Positions 1 to 9,287 of a DNA stretch of 64,000 nt are shown in pieces. The DNA comes from Planctomycetaceae bacterium. GTDB lineage: Bacteria; Planctomycetota; Phycisphaerae; UBA1845; UTPLA1. Under the pieces are notes generated by a model. That model was not told the DNA's origin, ran no database searches, and was given only the letters and a program-made list of their open reading frames with translations. Where the stretch lies: positions 1 through 64,000 of the forward strand of contig WYBU01000066.1 in NCBI GenBank assembly GCA_011525745.1, given 5' to 3'. How positions within the stretch are numbered: position 1 is the stretch's first letter; each line of letters starts with the position of its first letter. The position numbers and the translations under genes were made by a program.

Positions 1-21
1 AAGCCCGTGCCGCGCGGGACA

Positions 22-220
22 TTCCGAGCCGCGAAGCCCCCGCCTTCGCGGGGGCAGGCGTCAGCGAGCGGGATCGCGCCGCCTGACCTCGCGCGATACG
101 CACCTTGCTGCGAGTTCACGCCCGACGCGACGGCAGCCTTCGAACACACCAGCGCATGTTGCTCGTTCACTCGTGCTTCCGGCTCGCGGATCCCGCTTGC
201 TTACGCTGCGCGGCTCGGAT
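22..220 (-). repeat. Family-1 dyad element, copy 1 (reverse orientation, nested hairpin)
   Basis: This 199-nt copy of the family-1 element lies in reverse orientation. Its right end carries the left-type arm (TTGCTTACGCTGCG) and its left end the right-type arm. The left end is interrupted by about 22 nt of a GC-rich hairpin (CCCCCGCCTTCGCGGGGG). The central box reads GACGGCAGCCTTCG, the reverse complement of the family centre. A further small palindrome (CACAGCCGAGGGCGGCTGTG) follows near 277-296. No gene is supported in positions 1-309. Confidence 0.75.
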
Positions 221-309
221 TCGCATGGGCTGAAAGCCCGTGCCACGCGATCAGAACCCGCCGCGCGAGCGGCGCGCCACAGCCGAGGGCGGCTGTGCCA
301 CATTCGCCG

Positions 310-945
310 CTACCGCCGCAGCAAATGCGGCACTTCCTCGATCCCCGTCACCAGTCCGGCCTCGTCGAATTCCACGCGATGCACCGCCGCGGGAGTGAAG
401 CGATAAATCAGATAGAAACCGTTCCGCAGTTTCTCCGGGCCGTGCGCCGTCATGAAATTGTCGACGAAGCCGATCTTCGCCACGTACTGATCCGTCGCGT
501 ACTTCTTCTGCTGTTCTTCGTCCAGATAGGTGAACGCGTCCTGCGGCCGGCCGGCGGCGGCCACCACCTGTTCGACCGTCATTCCCGCACCGATCTTCTT
601 CAGCTTCTCCTGCCCCTGCGCGACCGGATCGAAGCGAATCAGCTCATACACCGCCCAGCCGATGCCGCCCAACACCGCGACGATGATCAGCGGTTTGAGA
701 ACCTCCCCCGCTCCGCCGCCGGACGCCGAAGCAGCCACGCGCCGATGGGGGCGGAACGGATCGACCACCGCGGCGTCCGCCGCAGGCGGCGGCGGTGGCG
801 GCGGCATGGCGCTCGACGCGAACGCATCCGTAGCGCCGGGCACGGCGAGACTCGCGCCGCACTTGCATCGGGCCATCTTTCCGGCGAGCTGATCCGGCGC
901 TTTCAGGTTCGCGCCGCACGATGGGCAGTGAACGATGATGGGCAT
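310..945 (-). CDS. Zinc-ribbon membrane protein with BamE/SmpA-like C-terminal domain
   Basis: A 211-residue protein of unknown function. Residues 7-29 form a zinc ribbon of the MJ0042 kind (CPSC, then CKCG; Cys 7, 10, 27 and 29). A Pro/Ala-rich linker with a run of seven or more prolines follows, then one membrane segment at about 84-103. The C-terminal 100 residues include GMTVEQVVAAAGRP, which resembles the GMTxxQVxxxxGxP motif of BamE/SmpA-like folds. The start is well fixed: AGGAGG lies 5 nt before the ATG. It is transcribed away from the M16 peptidase gene. The architecture is typical of planctomycete membrane proteins; the role is not predictable. Confidence 0.8.
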   Translation of the reverse strand: MPIIVHCPSCGANLKAPDQLAGKMARCKCGASLAVPGATDAFASSAMPPPPPPPAADAAVVDPFRPHRRVAASASGGGAGEVLKPLIIVAVLGGIGWAVYELIRFDPVAQGQEKLKKIGAGMTVEQVVAAAGRPQDAFTYLDEEQQKKYATDQYVAKIGFVDNFMTAHGPEKLRNGFYLIYRFTPAAVHRVEFDEAGLVTGIEEVPHLLRR

Positions 946-977
946 GACGACCTCCTGACCATACGAATTGCCGACAC

Positions 978-1006
978 ATTATGCCGCACGCCCGACGAAA
1001 GAACAA
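978..1006 (-). promoter_or_regulatory. Candidate sigma-70-type promoter for the zinc-ribbon gene
   Basis: On the minus strand TTGTTC (1001-1006) and CATAAT (978-983) are separated by 17 nt, and CATAAT matches the -10 consensus at five of six positions. It would give a leader of about 25-30 nt containing the AGGAGG ribosome site. The -35 match is weak. Confidence 0.4.
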
Positions 1007-1143
1007 CGGATGAACACCACGGCATGGCGCGACACGGCCGAGCGGCCCCGCAGCGGCGTTCGACCGCGGTGACGGCGCCGTCCGCGGACCGCTTGACCGT
1101 GCCAACCAATCCCATGCCTCGATTTCGCACAACGCTCCAGCCT

Positions 1144-1172
1144 TTGACCCCGTGCCGCCGCGCTACTACCGT
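1144..1172 (+). promoter_or_regulatory. Candidate promoter for the M16 peptidase gene
   Basis: TTGACC (1144-1149) and TACCGT (1167-1172) are separated by 17 nt, giving a leader of about 70 nt. The -35 box matches consensus at five of six positions; the -10 box is weak. Confidence 0.3.
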
Positions 1173-1251
1173 GATGGATTCCGCCGGGGGCGCGGCGTTC
1201 GGCGTCGCGCCGAACCGGCCACAGCAAAACGCATCCGCACGAGGAATTCGC

Positions 1252-3969
1252 ATGACCCGCATCCATCCCTCACTCGCCGCCCTGTCGTTGTCGCTCGCCT
1301 GCGCGACCGCGGCATCGGCTCAGGACGTCAAGTACGAAAAGTACACGCTCGACAACGGCCTCACGGTCATCCTGCACGAAGATCACTCCCTGCCCGTGGC
1401 CGCCGTCAATATCTGGTACCGCGTCGGCTCGAAGGACGAGCCGGCCGGCCGCAGCGGCTTCGCCCATCTCTTCGAGCACCTGATGTTCATGGGCACGCAG
1501 CGCGTTCCGGGCAACCAGTTCGACGTCATCATGGAGGCCGAGGGCGGCTCCAACAACGCGAGCACGAGCAACGACCGCACCAATTACTTCGAGTCCGGAC
1601 CGTCGCGGCTGCTGCCCACGCTGCTGTGGCTCGAGGCCGATCGCCTTGAAGACCTCGCCCGTACCATGACGCAGGAAAAGCTCGACACGCAGCGGGCCGT
1701 CGTGCGCAACGAGCGGCGGCAGAGCTACGAGAACCGACCCTACGGCAAGGCCGACCTGGCGATTCAGGGCATGATGTACCCGCCGGGCCATCCCTATCAC
1801 ATCCCCGTCATCGGCACGCACGCCGATCTCGAGGCCGCGACCGTTCACGACGTGAAGGACTTTTTCGCGACATTTTACGTCCCCAACAATCTTTCCCTGT
1901 GCGTCGCCGGCGACTTCGATCCGGCCCGGATCAAGCCGCTGATCGAGCGGCTGTTCGGCACGCTGCCCGCCGGCGGCCAGCCGATGCGACGCGGCGCCGA
2001 GCCGGCGACGCTCGACGGCGTCAAGCGCGCCACGATGCTCGACAAGGTGCAGTTGCCGCTCGTGGCGATCGTCTATCACAGCCCCGCGCTCTACGCCGAC
2101 GGCGACGCCGAGGCCGACCTGATGTCGCTGGTCCTCGCCGAGGGCAAGACCAGCCGGCTGTACAAGCGGCTGGTCTACGACGACCGCATCGCCGTCGATG
2201 TGTCGGCCGTGCAGGACTCCAACCAGCTCGGCTCGATGTTCCGCATCGACGTCACGGCCAACACCGACGCCGATCTGGACCGCGTCGAGAAAACGGTGGA
2301 TGAAGAACTGGCCCGGCTCGTCCGCGACGGACCGACCGACGACGAGTTGACGCGCTTCAAGAACCGCATGGAGCTGGCGATGCTGTCGCGCCTGCAAAGC
2401 GTCGAAGCGCGGGCCGATCAGCTCAATCAGTACGAGTACTACTCCGGCGAGCCGAACTCGTTCAAGCGCGATCTCGACCGCTATCGCAACGCCACGAAGC
2501 AGAGCGTGCAGCGCTGGGCCGCGCGCATCCTCGCGCCCGACGCGCGCGTCATCATGCGCGTACTGCCCGAAGCGCCGCAGCGAGCCGAATCGCCGCGAGA
2601 AGCCCGGCCCGCCTCCGTGGCCGAACGCCCGTTCAGCCCCCCGCCGCCGGAGACGTTAACGCTGAAAAACGGCGTCCGCGTCATGCTCTGGCCCAAGCGC
2701 GAGCTGCCGCTCGTCGCCCTGCGGGTCATCTTCCAGGTCCCCGACCGCACGCTCGATCCGCTCGACAAGGCCGGCACGGCGGAACTGACGGCCGACATGC
2801 TCGACGAAGGCGCCGGCCGGCTCGATGCGCTGCAATTCGCCGACGCCATCCAGATGCTCGGCGCGACGTTCGCTGCCGGGGCCGATCCCGAGAGCATCAG
2901 CGTCTCGATGACCGTCCTGCGTCGCAACTTCGACCCTGCCACCGCGCTGCTGGCCTACGCCATCCGGCGCCCGCGCTTCGACGAGAAGGAATGGCAGCGC
3001 GTCCATCGCCTGCACATCGAGGACCTCAAGCAGCAGGACGACCAGCCGACGATCGTCGCGGCCCGCGTCGCGGCGCGGCGGCTGTTCGGCGCGGAACACC
3101 CCTACGGCCTGCCGGTCGCCGGCACGCCGGAAAGCGCGGCGCGGATCGGCCTGGACGACGTCCGCACGTTGCACGCGGCATTGTTCCGGCCCGACGCGGC
3201 CACGATTCTGCTCGCCGGCGACCTGACCGCCGATGACGCCCGCGCGGTGCTGGAGCCGCTGCTCGGCGACTGGCGGGCCGGCGCCGCCGCCGAGTTCGGC
3301 ACGCCCACGCGGCAGCCGCCGCGGCGCGACGGGCTGGAGCTGGTCATCGTCGACCGGCCCGAAGCGGTGCAGACGGTGATTCGCTTCACCACTCCCGCGC
3401 CGGGCTACAACGACGCGCGCCGCGTGCCGCTGCGGCTGATCAACACGCTCTTCGGCGGCAGCTTCACCAGCCGGCTGAACCAGAACCTGCGCGAAAAGCA
3501 CGGCTACACGTACGGCGCGCGATCGTCGTTCGCGCTGCGGCCGACGACCGGCTACTTCGCCGCCGGCGCCAGCGTGCGGGCCGACGTGACCGGCGCGTCG
3601 CTGAAGGAGTTTCTGACGGAAATCGGCGGCTTACGCGGCGGGAACATCTCGGACGAGGAAGTGATCAAGGCCCGCGAGACGCTGCGCACCGACGTCATTC
3701 AGGCCTTCGCCGGCCTGGGCGGCGTGCTGGCCGCCGCGAGCGAGCCTTTGCAGAACGGCCTGCCGTTCGAGACGCTGGCGTCCGACATGGCGGCCATGAC
3801 GCAGGTCGCCGCGCCGGGCCTCAACGCCCTGACGCGCGCCGCGGTGCCGCTGGAGCAGGGCGTGATCGTGCTGGTCGGCGATAAGGCGTCGATCCTCAAG
3901 CAGATCGCCGAACTGAAGCTCGACCTGCCCGCGCCGGTGGAAGTAACGGTGCGCGGGGAAGGGCTGTAG
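1252..3969 (+). CDS. Secreted M16 family zinc metallopeptidase (two-domain)
   Basis: A 905-residue insulinase/processing-peptidase-like protein, predicted exported. A signal peptide occupies residues 1-23 (cleavage after ASA, before QDV). The inverted zinc motif HLFEH (His72, Glu75, His76) is followed 78 residues after His76 by the third ligand Glu154 in RNERRQ. The C-terminal half is a second M16 repeat, beginning near TLTLKNGVRV, in which the HxxEH site is replaced (AELTADMLDE). This is the usual pairing of one active and one inactive half that close round an unfolded peptide. The ATG was chosen because GAGGA lies 6-7 nt upstream and a signal peptide begins there, although the frame stays open upstream. 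It probably degrades peptides in the periplasm. Confidence 0.93.
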   Translation: MTRIHPSLAALSLSLACATAASAQDVKYEKYTLDNGLTVILHEDHSLPVAAVNIWYRVGSKDEPAGRSGFAHLFEHLMFMGTQRVPGNQFDVIMEAEGGSNNASTSNDRTNYFESGPSRLLPTLLWLEADRLEDLARTMTQEKLDTQRAVVRNERRQSYENRPYGKADLAIQGMMYPPGHPYHIPVIGTHADLEAATVHDVKDFFATFYVPNNLSLCVAGDFDPARIKPLIERLFGTLPAGGQPMRRGAEPATLDGVKRATMLDKVQLPLVAIVYHSPALYADGDAEADLMSLVLAEGKTSRLYKRLVYDDRIAVDVSAVQDSNQLGSMFRIDVTANTDADLDRVEKTVDEELARLVRDGPTDDELTRFKNRMELAMLSRLQSVEARADQLNQYEYYSGEPNSFKRDLDRYRNATKQSVQRWAARILAPDARVIMRVLPEAPQRAESPREARPASVAERPFSPPPPETLTLKNGVRVMLWPKRELPLVALRVIFQVPDRTLDPLDKAGTAELTADMLDEGAGRLDALQFADAIQMLGATFAAGADPESISVSMTVLRRNFDPATALLAYAIRRPRFDEKEWQRVHRLHIEDLKQQDDQPTIVAARVAARRLFGAEHPYGLPVAGTPESAARIGLDDVRTLHAALFRPDAATILLAGDLTADDARAVLEPLLGDWRAGAAAEFGTPTRQPPRRDGLELVIVDRPEAVQTVIRFTTPAPGYNDARRVPLRLINTLFGGSFTSRLNQNLREKHGYTYGARSSFALRPTTGYFAAGASVRADVTGASLKEFLTEIGGLRGGNISDEEVIKARETLRTDVIQAFAGLGGVLAAASEPLQNGLPFETLASDMAAMTQVAAPGLNALTRAAVPLEQGVIVLVGDKASILKQIAELKLDLPAPVEVTVRGEGL

Positions 3970-4427
3970 GCGCGATTTTTGAACGCGGCGAGCGAGCGGC
4001 GGGCGCGTACGGCTTGGACCGTTCCGCGTGGCACGGCCCCCGCCTGCGCGGGGGTGCAGCCGATGGGAATCCGAGCCGCGCAGCGTCAGCAAGCGGGATC
4101 CGCGCGCAACGAAGGTGACGGCCGCGCCATGGCGTCGACGCGCGTCGAAGGCCTGACGGCGCGCTGAACGCGGGACGCGCGACAGAGGCGTCGCTGGCAA
4201 TACCCGGGCGTCCGATCCCGCTCGCTGACGCTTCGCGGCTCTGATTACCGCGGCGCTCGCGCTGGCGGCTCGGAGCGTTGCACATGGCACGGCCCCCGCC
4301 TGCGCGGGCGTATAAGGCACGCTGCAACTCGTTGTGCGAATTGACCGCCGTTCGGCCCGGGCGTTATCATGGGTGCGGTATCGATGCGGCTGCGCCCTGC
4401 CGAGCAACTCATCACGCGAGGTGTCTT
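3970..4427. other. Intergenic region occupied by a family-1 element
   Basis: This 458-nt gap contains one family-1 element plus small GC hairpins of the type CCCCCGCCTGCGCGGGGG near 4037-4056 and 4288-4306. No gene is supported. Confidence 0.6.
4069..4245 (+). repeat. Family-1 dyad element, copy 2
   Basis: A 177-nt copy in forward orientation. It starts ATCCGAGCCGCGCAGCGTC and ends GCTTCGCGGCTCTGAT. The central box GAAGGCCTGACGGCGCGC matches the family centre. Outside the arms and centre the sequence diverges from other copies, while the length is conserved. Confidence 0.75.
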
Positions 4428-5069
4428 ATGTCCGAAGCGACTCAATCCTGCGAACAATGCGGCGCGACGATCTATCCGGAACACATCGCCAAGAAGAAGG
4501 CCGGCCGCGTCGGCGGGAAGCTGCTGTGTCCCTCGTGTGTGGCGGAGAAGATTCGTGAACACCAGGCATCCGGCAAACAGGGAGCGTCGGCCTCGGGCGT
4601 GATCGCGTCCGCGCCGGTCGCGGCGGCCGCGACGTCGGGCCAGCGGGCCGGGGCGCAGGCCGTCGGAGGCGGATCGGGCCTGATTCGGCCGGCCGGCGCG
4701 AGCGGAACCAGCGGCACGATCGCGCCGCCGAAGGAAGAAACCGAAGAGCCGCTGTCGCTGGTGAGCGACGAGGAGATGGCGGCGGACAAGGGGGCGAGCA
4801 TTCGATCGTTCAACGTCAGCTCGCTGGCTCAGGCGGACCGGCACGAGAACTTCAAGCGCGGCCTGGTGGACGCCGCGATGGGCGCCACGCGCTGCCGGAC
4901 GTTTCACGCCAAGCTGACGGACGCGGCGTTGTCGTACATGGACAACCAGATCAACGAGTGGATCGACGCTCATCGCGACTTCCACATCAAGTTTGCGGTG
5001 GGCACGATCGGCATGTTCGAGGCCAAGCAGCATCAGGAGCCGCATCTGATCGTCAACGTGTTCTATTGA
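4428..5069 (+). CDS. Zinc-ribbon protein of unknown function
   Basis: A 213-residue protein. The N-terminal zinc ribbon has Cys pairs CEQC (8, 11) and CPSC (34, 37). An Ala/Gly/Ser-rich linker covers about residues 50-110. A well-structured C-terminal region of about 90 residues ends in EPHLIVNVFY. No signal peptide or membrane segment is visible, so it is probably cytoplasmic. The ATG is preceded by GAGGTG with good spacing; an upstream in-frame ATG lies in repeat-rich DNA and was not used. It is followed 157 nt later by another zinc-ribbon gene. The C-terminal domain looks conserved but I cannot name it. Confidence 0.75.
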   Translation: MSEATQSCEQCGATIYPEHIAKKKAGRVGGKLLCPSCVAEKIREHQASGKQGASASGVIASAPVAAAATSGQRAGAQAVGGGSGLIRPAGASGTSGTIAPPKEETEEPLSLVSDEEMAADKGASIRSFNVSSLAQADRHENFKRGLVDAAMGATRCRTFHAKLTDAALSYMDNQINEWIDAHRDFHIKFAVGTIGMFEAKQHQEPHLIVNVFY

Positions 5070-5226
5070 TCCGGCGGGTCTTGAATTCGGCCCCGGTTTT
5101 CGGTACGGTGCCCGTTACGAGATCGCCGTGCAAACGCGCGATCTCGCCGGCGGCGCTGTTCGCAACAGGCCGCCGAGCGATTCGATTCGTGCCGAACCCC
5201 CAAGCGTGCCTGCCTGGAGGTTGAAC

Positions 5227-6033
5227 ATGTCCGCTGCTGCCTCGAAGATTTGCGTTATCTGCGGTCAGGAATGTTCCGCCAAACCGCGCGTCAAGGACCA
5301 CAACGGCCGATATTACTGCACCGGATGTCACGAGTCCGCGCGTAAGAAGGCCGTCGCGGCCGCCGCCGCGTCGGTGCAATCGGCGCGGCCGGCCGCCGCG
5401 CGTCCGACCGCGGCGCGCGCGGCACCGGTTACGGCGGCGCGTGCGTCGGCGGCGGCCCGACCGGCCCGCAAGCCGACCGACGACGGCCTGGCGCAACTGG
5501 CGATGCTCGAGGAAGCGTCCGCCGGCGTCGGCACGACCGGCTCGCTGTGCGCCAACTGCGGCGCGTTCATGGCGCCGGACGCGGTGCTGTGCACGACGTG
5601 CGGCTTCAACACGCAGACCGGCAAGGTGCTGAGTTCGGCCATGCTCGCTCCGGCGGCGGCGACGGCGACGGCCCGGCCCGCCCGATCGGGCGGCGGGTTC
5701 GACTTCGGCAATCTGCTGAAGCAGCCGTGGTTGTTTTCCGTCGTGCCGGCGGTGCTGATGCTGGGGTTTTACTTCCTGGCGAGTGGTGACGACGAGTTAG
5801 AAGGCGCATTCCGCCTGTTGACCGGAATCTACCAGCTTGTTGTCGGTCTGTGGCTGCTGGTAGCGGCGTTTGGCGTGAGCGCAGGTACGGGCATCATGTG
5901 CTTGTGCATCCCGTTTTACGCACTGTACTTCGTTTTCTCGGTGAACACGAATTCCGTGCTCAAACATGCGTTCCTGGCGTCACTCCTCGCAAGCGTGCTG
6001 AACATCACGCTGGGGCCTTTCTGGCAACAATGA
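5227..6033 (+). CDS. Double zinc-ribbon multipass membrane protein
   Basis: A 268-residue protein with two CxxC...CxxC zinc ribbons: about residues 9-35 (CVIC, CTGC) and 108-127 (CANC, CTTC). They are separated by an Ala/Arg-rich low-complexity linker. Three or four hydrophobic segments follow in residues 155-265. GGAGG sits 6-7 nt before the ATG. Its stop codon overlaps the start of the DUF2752 gene (ATGA), so the two are probably translationally coupled. Function unknown; zinc-ribbon proteins with small helical membrane domains are common in planctomycetes. Confidence 0.8.
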   Translation: MSAAASKICVICGQECSAKPRVKDHNGRYYCTGCHESARKKAVAAAAASVQSARPAAARPTAARAAPVTAARASAAARPARKPTDDGLAQLAMLEEASAGVGTTGSLCANCGAFMAPDAVLCTTCGFNTQTGKVLSSAMLAPAAATATARPARSGGGFDFGNLLKQPWLFSVVPAVLMLGFYFLASGDDELEGAFRLLTGIYQLVVGLWLLVAAFGVSAGTGIMCLCIPFYALYFVFSVNTNSVLKHAFLASLLASVLNITLGPFWQQ

Positions 6034-6467
6034 CGCTTGCTCTTGCGAAACAGTCATGTCCAATCGGGACCGAGTCGTCGACTCTGTTCCGCCGGGGGAA
6101 CCTCGCGGCCGCGTGGATCGTCCTGCTGCTCGCCGCGCTTCATCCTCCGGACGGTTTGGGCATTCCCTTGTGCTGGGCCCGTGCAGTCAGCGGGGCGCCG
6201 TGTCCCGGGTGCGGACTGTCGCGATCGGCGAGTTGCGTCGTGCGCGGGCGGCTGGCGCAGGCGTGGGCCTATCATCCGTTCGGCCTCGTGGTTCCCGTTC
6301 TGGCCGTTCCGTTTGCGATCGCGAGCCTGCTGCCGCGCGACGTGCGGCGTCGGATGAATGAGCGAATCCGCCGCGATCCACGCTGGCTGAACGCGGCGTA
6401 TGCCGCGGTAGTGGGGGCGTTTCTTGCATACGGCGCGATCCGCGCGGTGCGTTTCTGGCTGGCGTGA
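6030..6467 (+). CDS. DUF2752 family membrane protein
   Basis: A 145-residue integral membrane protein with the DUF2752 signature APCPGCGLSRS near residue 55. Hydrophobic segments lie at about 27-43, 80-98 and 120-140. The start was placed at the ATG overlapping the upstream stop (ATGA), which leaves the hallmark Cys motif at the usual distance from the N-terminus. The pairing with the preceding zinc-ribbon membrane protein suggests a joint role in the membrane. The function of DUF2752 is not established. Confidence 0.85.
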   Translation: MTLALAKQSCPIGTESSTLFRRGNLAAAWIVLLLAALHPPDGLGIPLCWARAVSGAPCPGCGLSRSASCVVRGRLAQAWAYHPFGLVVPVLAVPFAIASLLPRDVRRRMNERIRRDPRWLNAAYAAVVGAFLAYGAIRAVRFWLA

Positions 6468-7031
6468 CGATATCGGTCGAGATGTTCCATTTCGCGTGGC
6501 GCCGGCCGGCGGCCCGTGCAGAACCGAACCCCAAGCGCCATCGCCGCGACCATTCAGAGCTGCGCAGCGTCAGCAAGCGGGATCCGCAAGCCGGAAGGGG
6601 GGCGAACGTACGTTTTTCGCACGTGCGTGCCAAGCCTGGCGGCGCGCCGGGCGCGCAGAGCAAGATCGAAACGTTGCGACGCGGGCTGGGCGGCCGGATC
6701 CCGCTCGCTGACGCTTCGCGGCTCGGATTGGCCGATGCGCTGACGCTTCGCGGGCCGGATTCGTAGGGCTGCAAGCCCGTACCACGCGGATTGCCGCGAC
6801 ACCGGCGCAGGCGGCTCGAGAGTGAAATCGGGTCGGGGCTTGCGGCTCGGATCAAACGACGTGCCGGCGCTCGCCGCTGAAACGAGATTGCCCGCGCTGG
6901 TGGTTTGGTTCAATCGGCGCATTTGGACGGTTTGCGTCGCCCGCGCGATGCGGTTATATCCTTACGCTCCGTTTGCCCGGCGGCGGGGGGAATCACGCCA
7001 CCGAGGCCGCCGCGGGACGGAGTTCACCAGC
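6468..7031. other. Repeat-filled intergenic region
   Basis: This 564-nt gap holds a complete family-1 element, a second solitary right arm at about 6736-6762 and a GGGCTGCAAGCCC hairpin at about 6767-6779. No coding sequence is supported. Confidence 0.6.
6553..6728 (+). repeat. Family-1 dyad element, copy 3
   Basis: A 176-nt copy in forward orientation. Left arm GCTGCGCAGCGTCAGCAAGC, centre CAAGCCTGGCGGCGCGC, right arm GATCCCGCTCGCTGACGC. An extra partial right arm lies directly downstream. Confidence 0.75.
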
Positions 7032-8513
7032 ATGAGCATGGAACGCCAACCGTCCAACCCGCCCCAGGCCGGTCACGGCGCGCCTCTGGCATCGACCGCA
7101 CTCGACTACGTTGGCGACGAGCCGGCCCGACCGGTTCCGGTCTCGCTGGCTACGCGTCCTCCCGGCTTCCGGCTTCGCCGCGGGCGGAACTGGTTCTTCG
7201 TCGGCCTCAACTACGCCAGCTATTACGTCAACCGCTACAACCTGTCGCTGGCCAGCACCGATTTTTGCAACACTTTCGGATTCTCCAACACCCAGTACGG
7301 CCTGATTCAGTCCGGCCGAAACTGGTGCTACGCGATCGGGCAGTTCTGGAACGGCCTGCTGGCCGACCGGCTGGGCGGGCGGACCTGCATGGCCATCGGC
7401 GGCTTCGGCACGGCGGTGATGAACGTGCTGTTCGGGCTGGGGTGGTATTACAACGCGTTCGGTCCGGTGTTCGGCACGCTGGCGTGGTTCGTCGCGCTGC
7501 GCTCGATCGACGGCTACATCCAGGCTTTCGGCGCGCCCGGAATGGTCAAGATGAACACGGCGTGGTTCGCGCGGTCCGAGCGCGGGCGCTTTGCGGGCAT
7601 CTTCGGGCTGATGATCAATCTGGGGCGTTTCAGCATCAACGTGCTGGCCCCGGCGCTGCTGGCGGGGTTTACGCTGTGGAGCTACACGGTCCCGGCGGGG
7701 AGCTGGCAGTGGGTCTTTTTTGTGCCGGCGTGCATCAGCGTGCTCATCACGTCGCTGATGCTGCTGATGACGAAGAACACGCCCGAGGAGGCGGGATACG
7801 CCGGGGCGGTGCCGCTGGAGACGTTGGACGCGACGCATCGCGAGCTTATTCCGCTTTACGAGATTTTCTGGACGATTTTGCGTAACCCGCTGGTGTGGCT
7901 GACGGCGTGGGCCTATTTCTGCACGGGCGTGGTGCGTTACGGCGTGGATGACTGGTTTCCCAAGTATTTCAGGGAAGTGCAGAAGGTGTCTCTGACGTCG
8001 ACGGCGTTTCAGGTGACGGCGTTCCTGATTCCGGCGTCGGCGACGCTCGGTTCGATCATGTCGGGTTACATTTCCGACCTGGCGTTCAAGGGGCGCCGGG
8101 CGCCGGTGGCGGCGGCGCTGTATTTCGTCGAGACGGGGATCATTCTGATCGGGGCGCAGGCCCATTCGCTGGTCGGCGTCTGCACCGCGCTGGTGCTGAC
8201 CGCGTTTACGTGCAACTCGACGCACTCGATTCTGGGCACGGCCGCCGCGATGGACATCGGCGGACGTAAAATGGCGGGATTCGCCGCGGGCGTGATCGAC
8301 TCGTGGCAGTACATCGGGGCGGGGCTGGCGGGCGTGGGCCTCGGGCGGCTGATCGATCATTACGGCTGGGACGCATGGTTGTACGCAATGGCCGGTTTCG
8401 GCGCGCTGGGGGGGATGTTGATGCTGGTGATGATGCCGCTGGAGCGTCGCTGGGCGGCGGCGCGGGCGAAGGCGGCGGCGGCGCATGACGGCGGCGGCGC
8501 GCGTCGGGGGTAG
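7032..8513 (+). CDS. MFS transporter, organophosphate/GlpT-UhpC-like
   Basis: A 493-residue inner-membrane transporter with about 12 hydrophobic segments. The first follows a charged tail and a NYVNRYNLS-type segment (YASYYVNRYNLSLAS). That, and the loop motif LADRLGGR after the second helix, are typical of the OPA (glycerol-3-phosphate/hexose-phosphate antiporter) branch of the MFS. A central loop contains TKNTPEEAGY. The start was placed at the ATG nine nt after a GGAG. The frame is open for 70 codons upstream but that stretch is repeat-derived. The substrate cannot be assigned; phosphorylated sugars or related organophosphates are the family norm. Confidence 0.85.
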   Translation: MSMERQPSNPPQAGHGAPLASTALDYVGDEPARPVPVSLATRPPGFRLRRGRNWFFVGLNYASYYVNRYNLSLASTDFCNTFGFSNTQYGLIQSGRNWCYAIGQFWNGLLADRLGGRTCMAIGGFGTAVMNVLFGLGWYYNAFGPVFGTLAWFVALRSIDGYIQAFGAPGMVKMNTAWFARSERGRFAGIFGLMINLGRFSINVLAPALLAGFTLWSYTVPAGSWQWVFFVPACISVLITSLMLLMTKNTPEEAGYAGAVPLETLDATHRELIPLYEIFWTILRNPLVWLTAWAYFCTGVVRYGVDDWFPKYFREVQKVSLTSTAFQVTAFLIPASATLGSIMSGYISDLAFKGRRAPVAAALYFVETGIILIGAQAHSLVGVCTALVLTAFTCNSTHSILGTAAAMDIGGRKMAGFAAGVIDSWQYIGAGLAGVGLGRLIDHYGWDAWLYAMAGFGALGGMLMLVMMPLERRWAAARAKAAAAHDGGGARRG

Positions 8514-8664
8514 TCGGCGCTGAAATGTGTCGTTAATTACAGGATCCGCTGTGCGGACATCGTCCGCACGGCGCGGACTTTCAGCCCGTGCATGACCGAA
8601 CCTCAAGCGGCGGTACGGCGCTCTGAGTCATTGTTCCAAGCCCCGAGCGCCCGCGCCCGGGCCA

Positions 8665-8840
8665 TTCGGAGCCGCGCAGCGTCAGCAAGCGGGATCCACA
8701 AGCCGGAAGTGAAAGTGACCTGTCCTCTCGCGCCCGTGCGCCCGAAGCCTGACGGCGCGCCGGGCGTGCGCCGCGCTGTTGGGCGGTTCATCCGCGGCGA
8801 GACCGCCCGATCCCGCTCGCTGACGCTTCGCGGGCCGGAT
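8665..8840 (+). repeat. Family-1 dyad element, copy 4
   Basis: A 176-nt forward copy with centre CGAAGCCTGACGGCGCGC. It is nearly identical along its whole length to copy 5, which starts 281 nt downstream, so the pair looks like a recent tandem duplication that includes the spacer. It is followed by the hairpin GTACGGGCTGCAAGCCCGTAC. Confidence 0.8.
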
Positions 8841-8945
8841 TCGTACGGGCTGCAAGCCCGTACCACGCGGATTGCCGCGACACCCGCGCAGGCGGGGACC
8901 GTACCACGCGGAACGGTCTGAGCCGCAAGCGCCAGCGATGCGGCA

Positions 8946-9121
8946 TTCAGAACCGCGCAGCGTCAGCAAGCGGGATTCGCAAGCCGGAAGAGAAAGTGAC
9001 CTGTCCTCTCGCGCCCGTGCGCCCGAAGCCTGACGGCGCGCCCGGCCTGCGCCGCGCTGCTGGGCGGTTCATCCGCGGCGAGGCCCCCCGATCCCGCTCG
9101 CTGACGCTTCGCGGCTCGGAT
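8946..9121 (+). repeat. Family-1 dyad element, copy 5
   Basis: A 176-nt forward copy, the near-identical partner of copy 4, including the interior stretch GAAAGTGACCTGTCCTCTCG. Other copies differ from it in this interior. Confidence 0.8.
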
Positions 9122-9287
9122 TGGGGGCTGGTTCACGCTTCGCGGCTCGGATTGGCCGTAGCGCCGGCGCTTGCGGCTCGGACAATCGCCGCGATGATGA
9201 TTCGCGGCACGGATCGGTCGCGACGCTAACGCTTCGCGGATCGGATCGAAATGGGGGCGCCGCGCGGATGATCCGGCACGGCGGTCG

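Larger units (their letters stand above)
946..1251. other. Divergent intergenic region, two candidate promoters
   Basis: This 306-nt spacer separates the divergent zinc-ribbon and M16 peptidase genes. It holds a candidate promoter for each side and none of the dyad repeats that fill most other gaps. The frame of the M16 gene is open through it by chance, but I see no domain in that upstream extension. Confidence 0.6.
8514..9287. other. 774-nt intergenic repeat cluster
   Basis: The gap contains two family-1 elements 281 nt apart, partial right arms near 9134-9153 and 9225-9246, and inverted family-2 arms (about 8921-8943, 9158-9180). A small hairpin GTGCGGAC-atc-GTCCGCAC (8551-8569) lies 37 nt after the transporter stop and may act as a terminator, but no T-run follows. 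No gene is supported. Confidence 0.6.

Noticed and set aside
7-1251. Upstream extension of the M16 peptidase reading frame by 415 codons
   Set aside because: It crosses the opposite-strand zinc-ribbon gene and a repeat element and shows no domain; the ATG at 1252 has a ribosome site and begins a signal peptide.
8551-8569. Intrinsic terminator after the MFS transporter gene
   Set aside because: The stem is perfect but short (8 bp) and lacks a T-run; it is noted only within the intergenic description.
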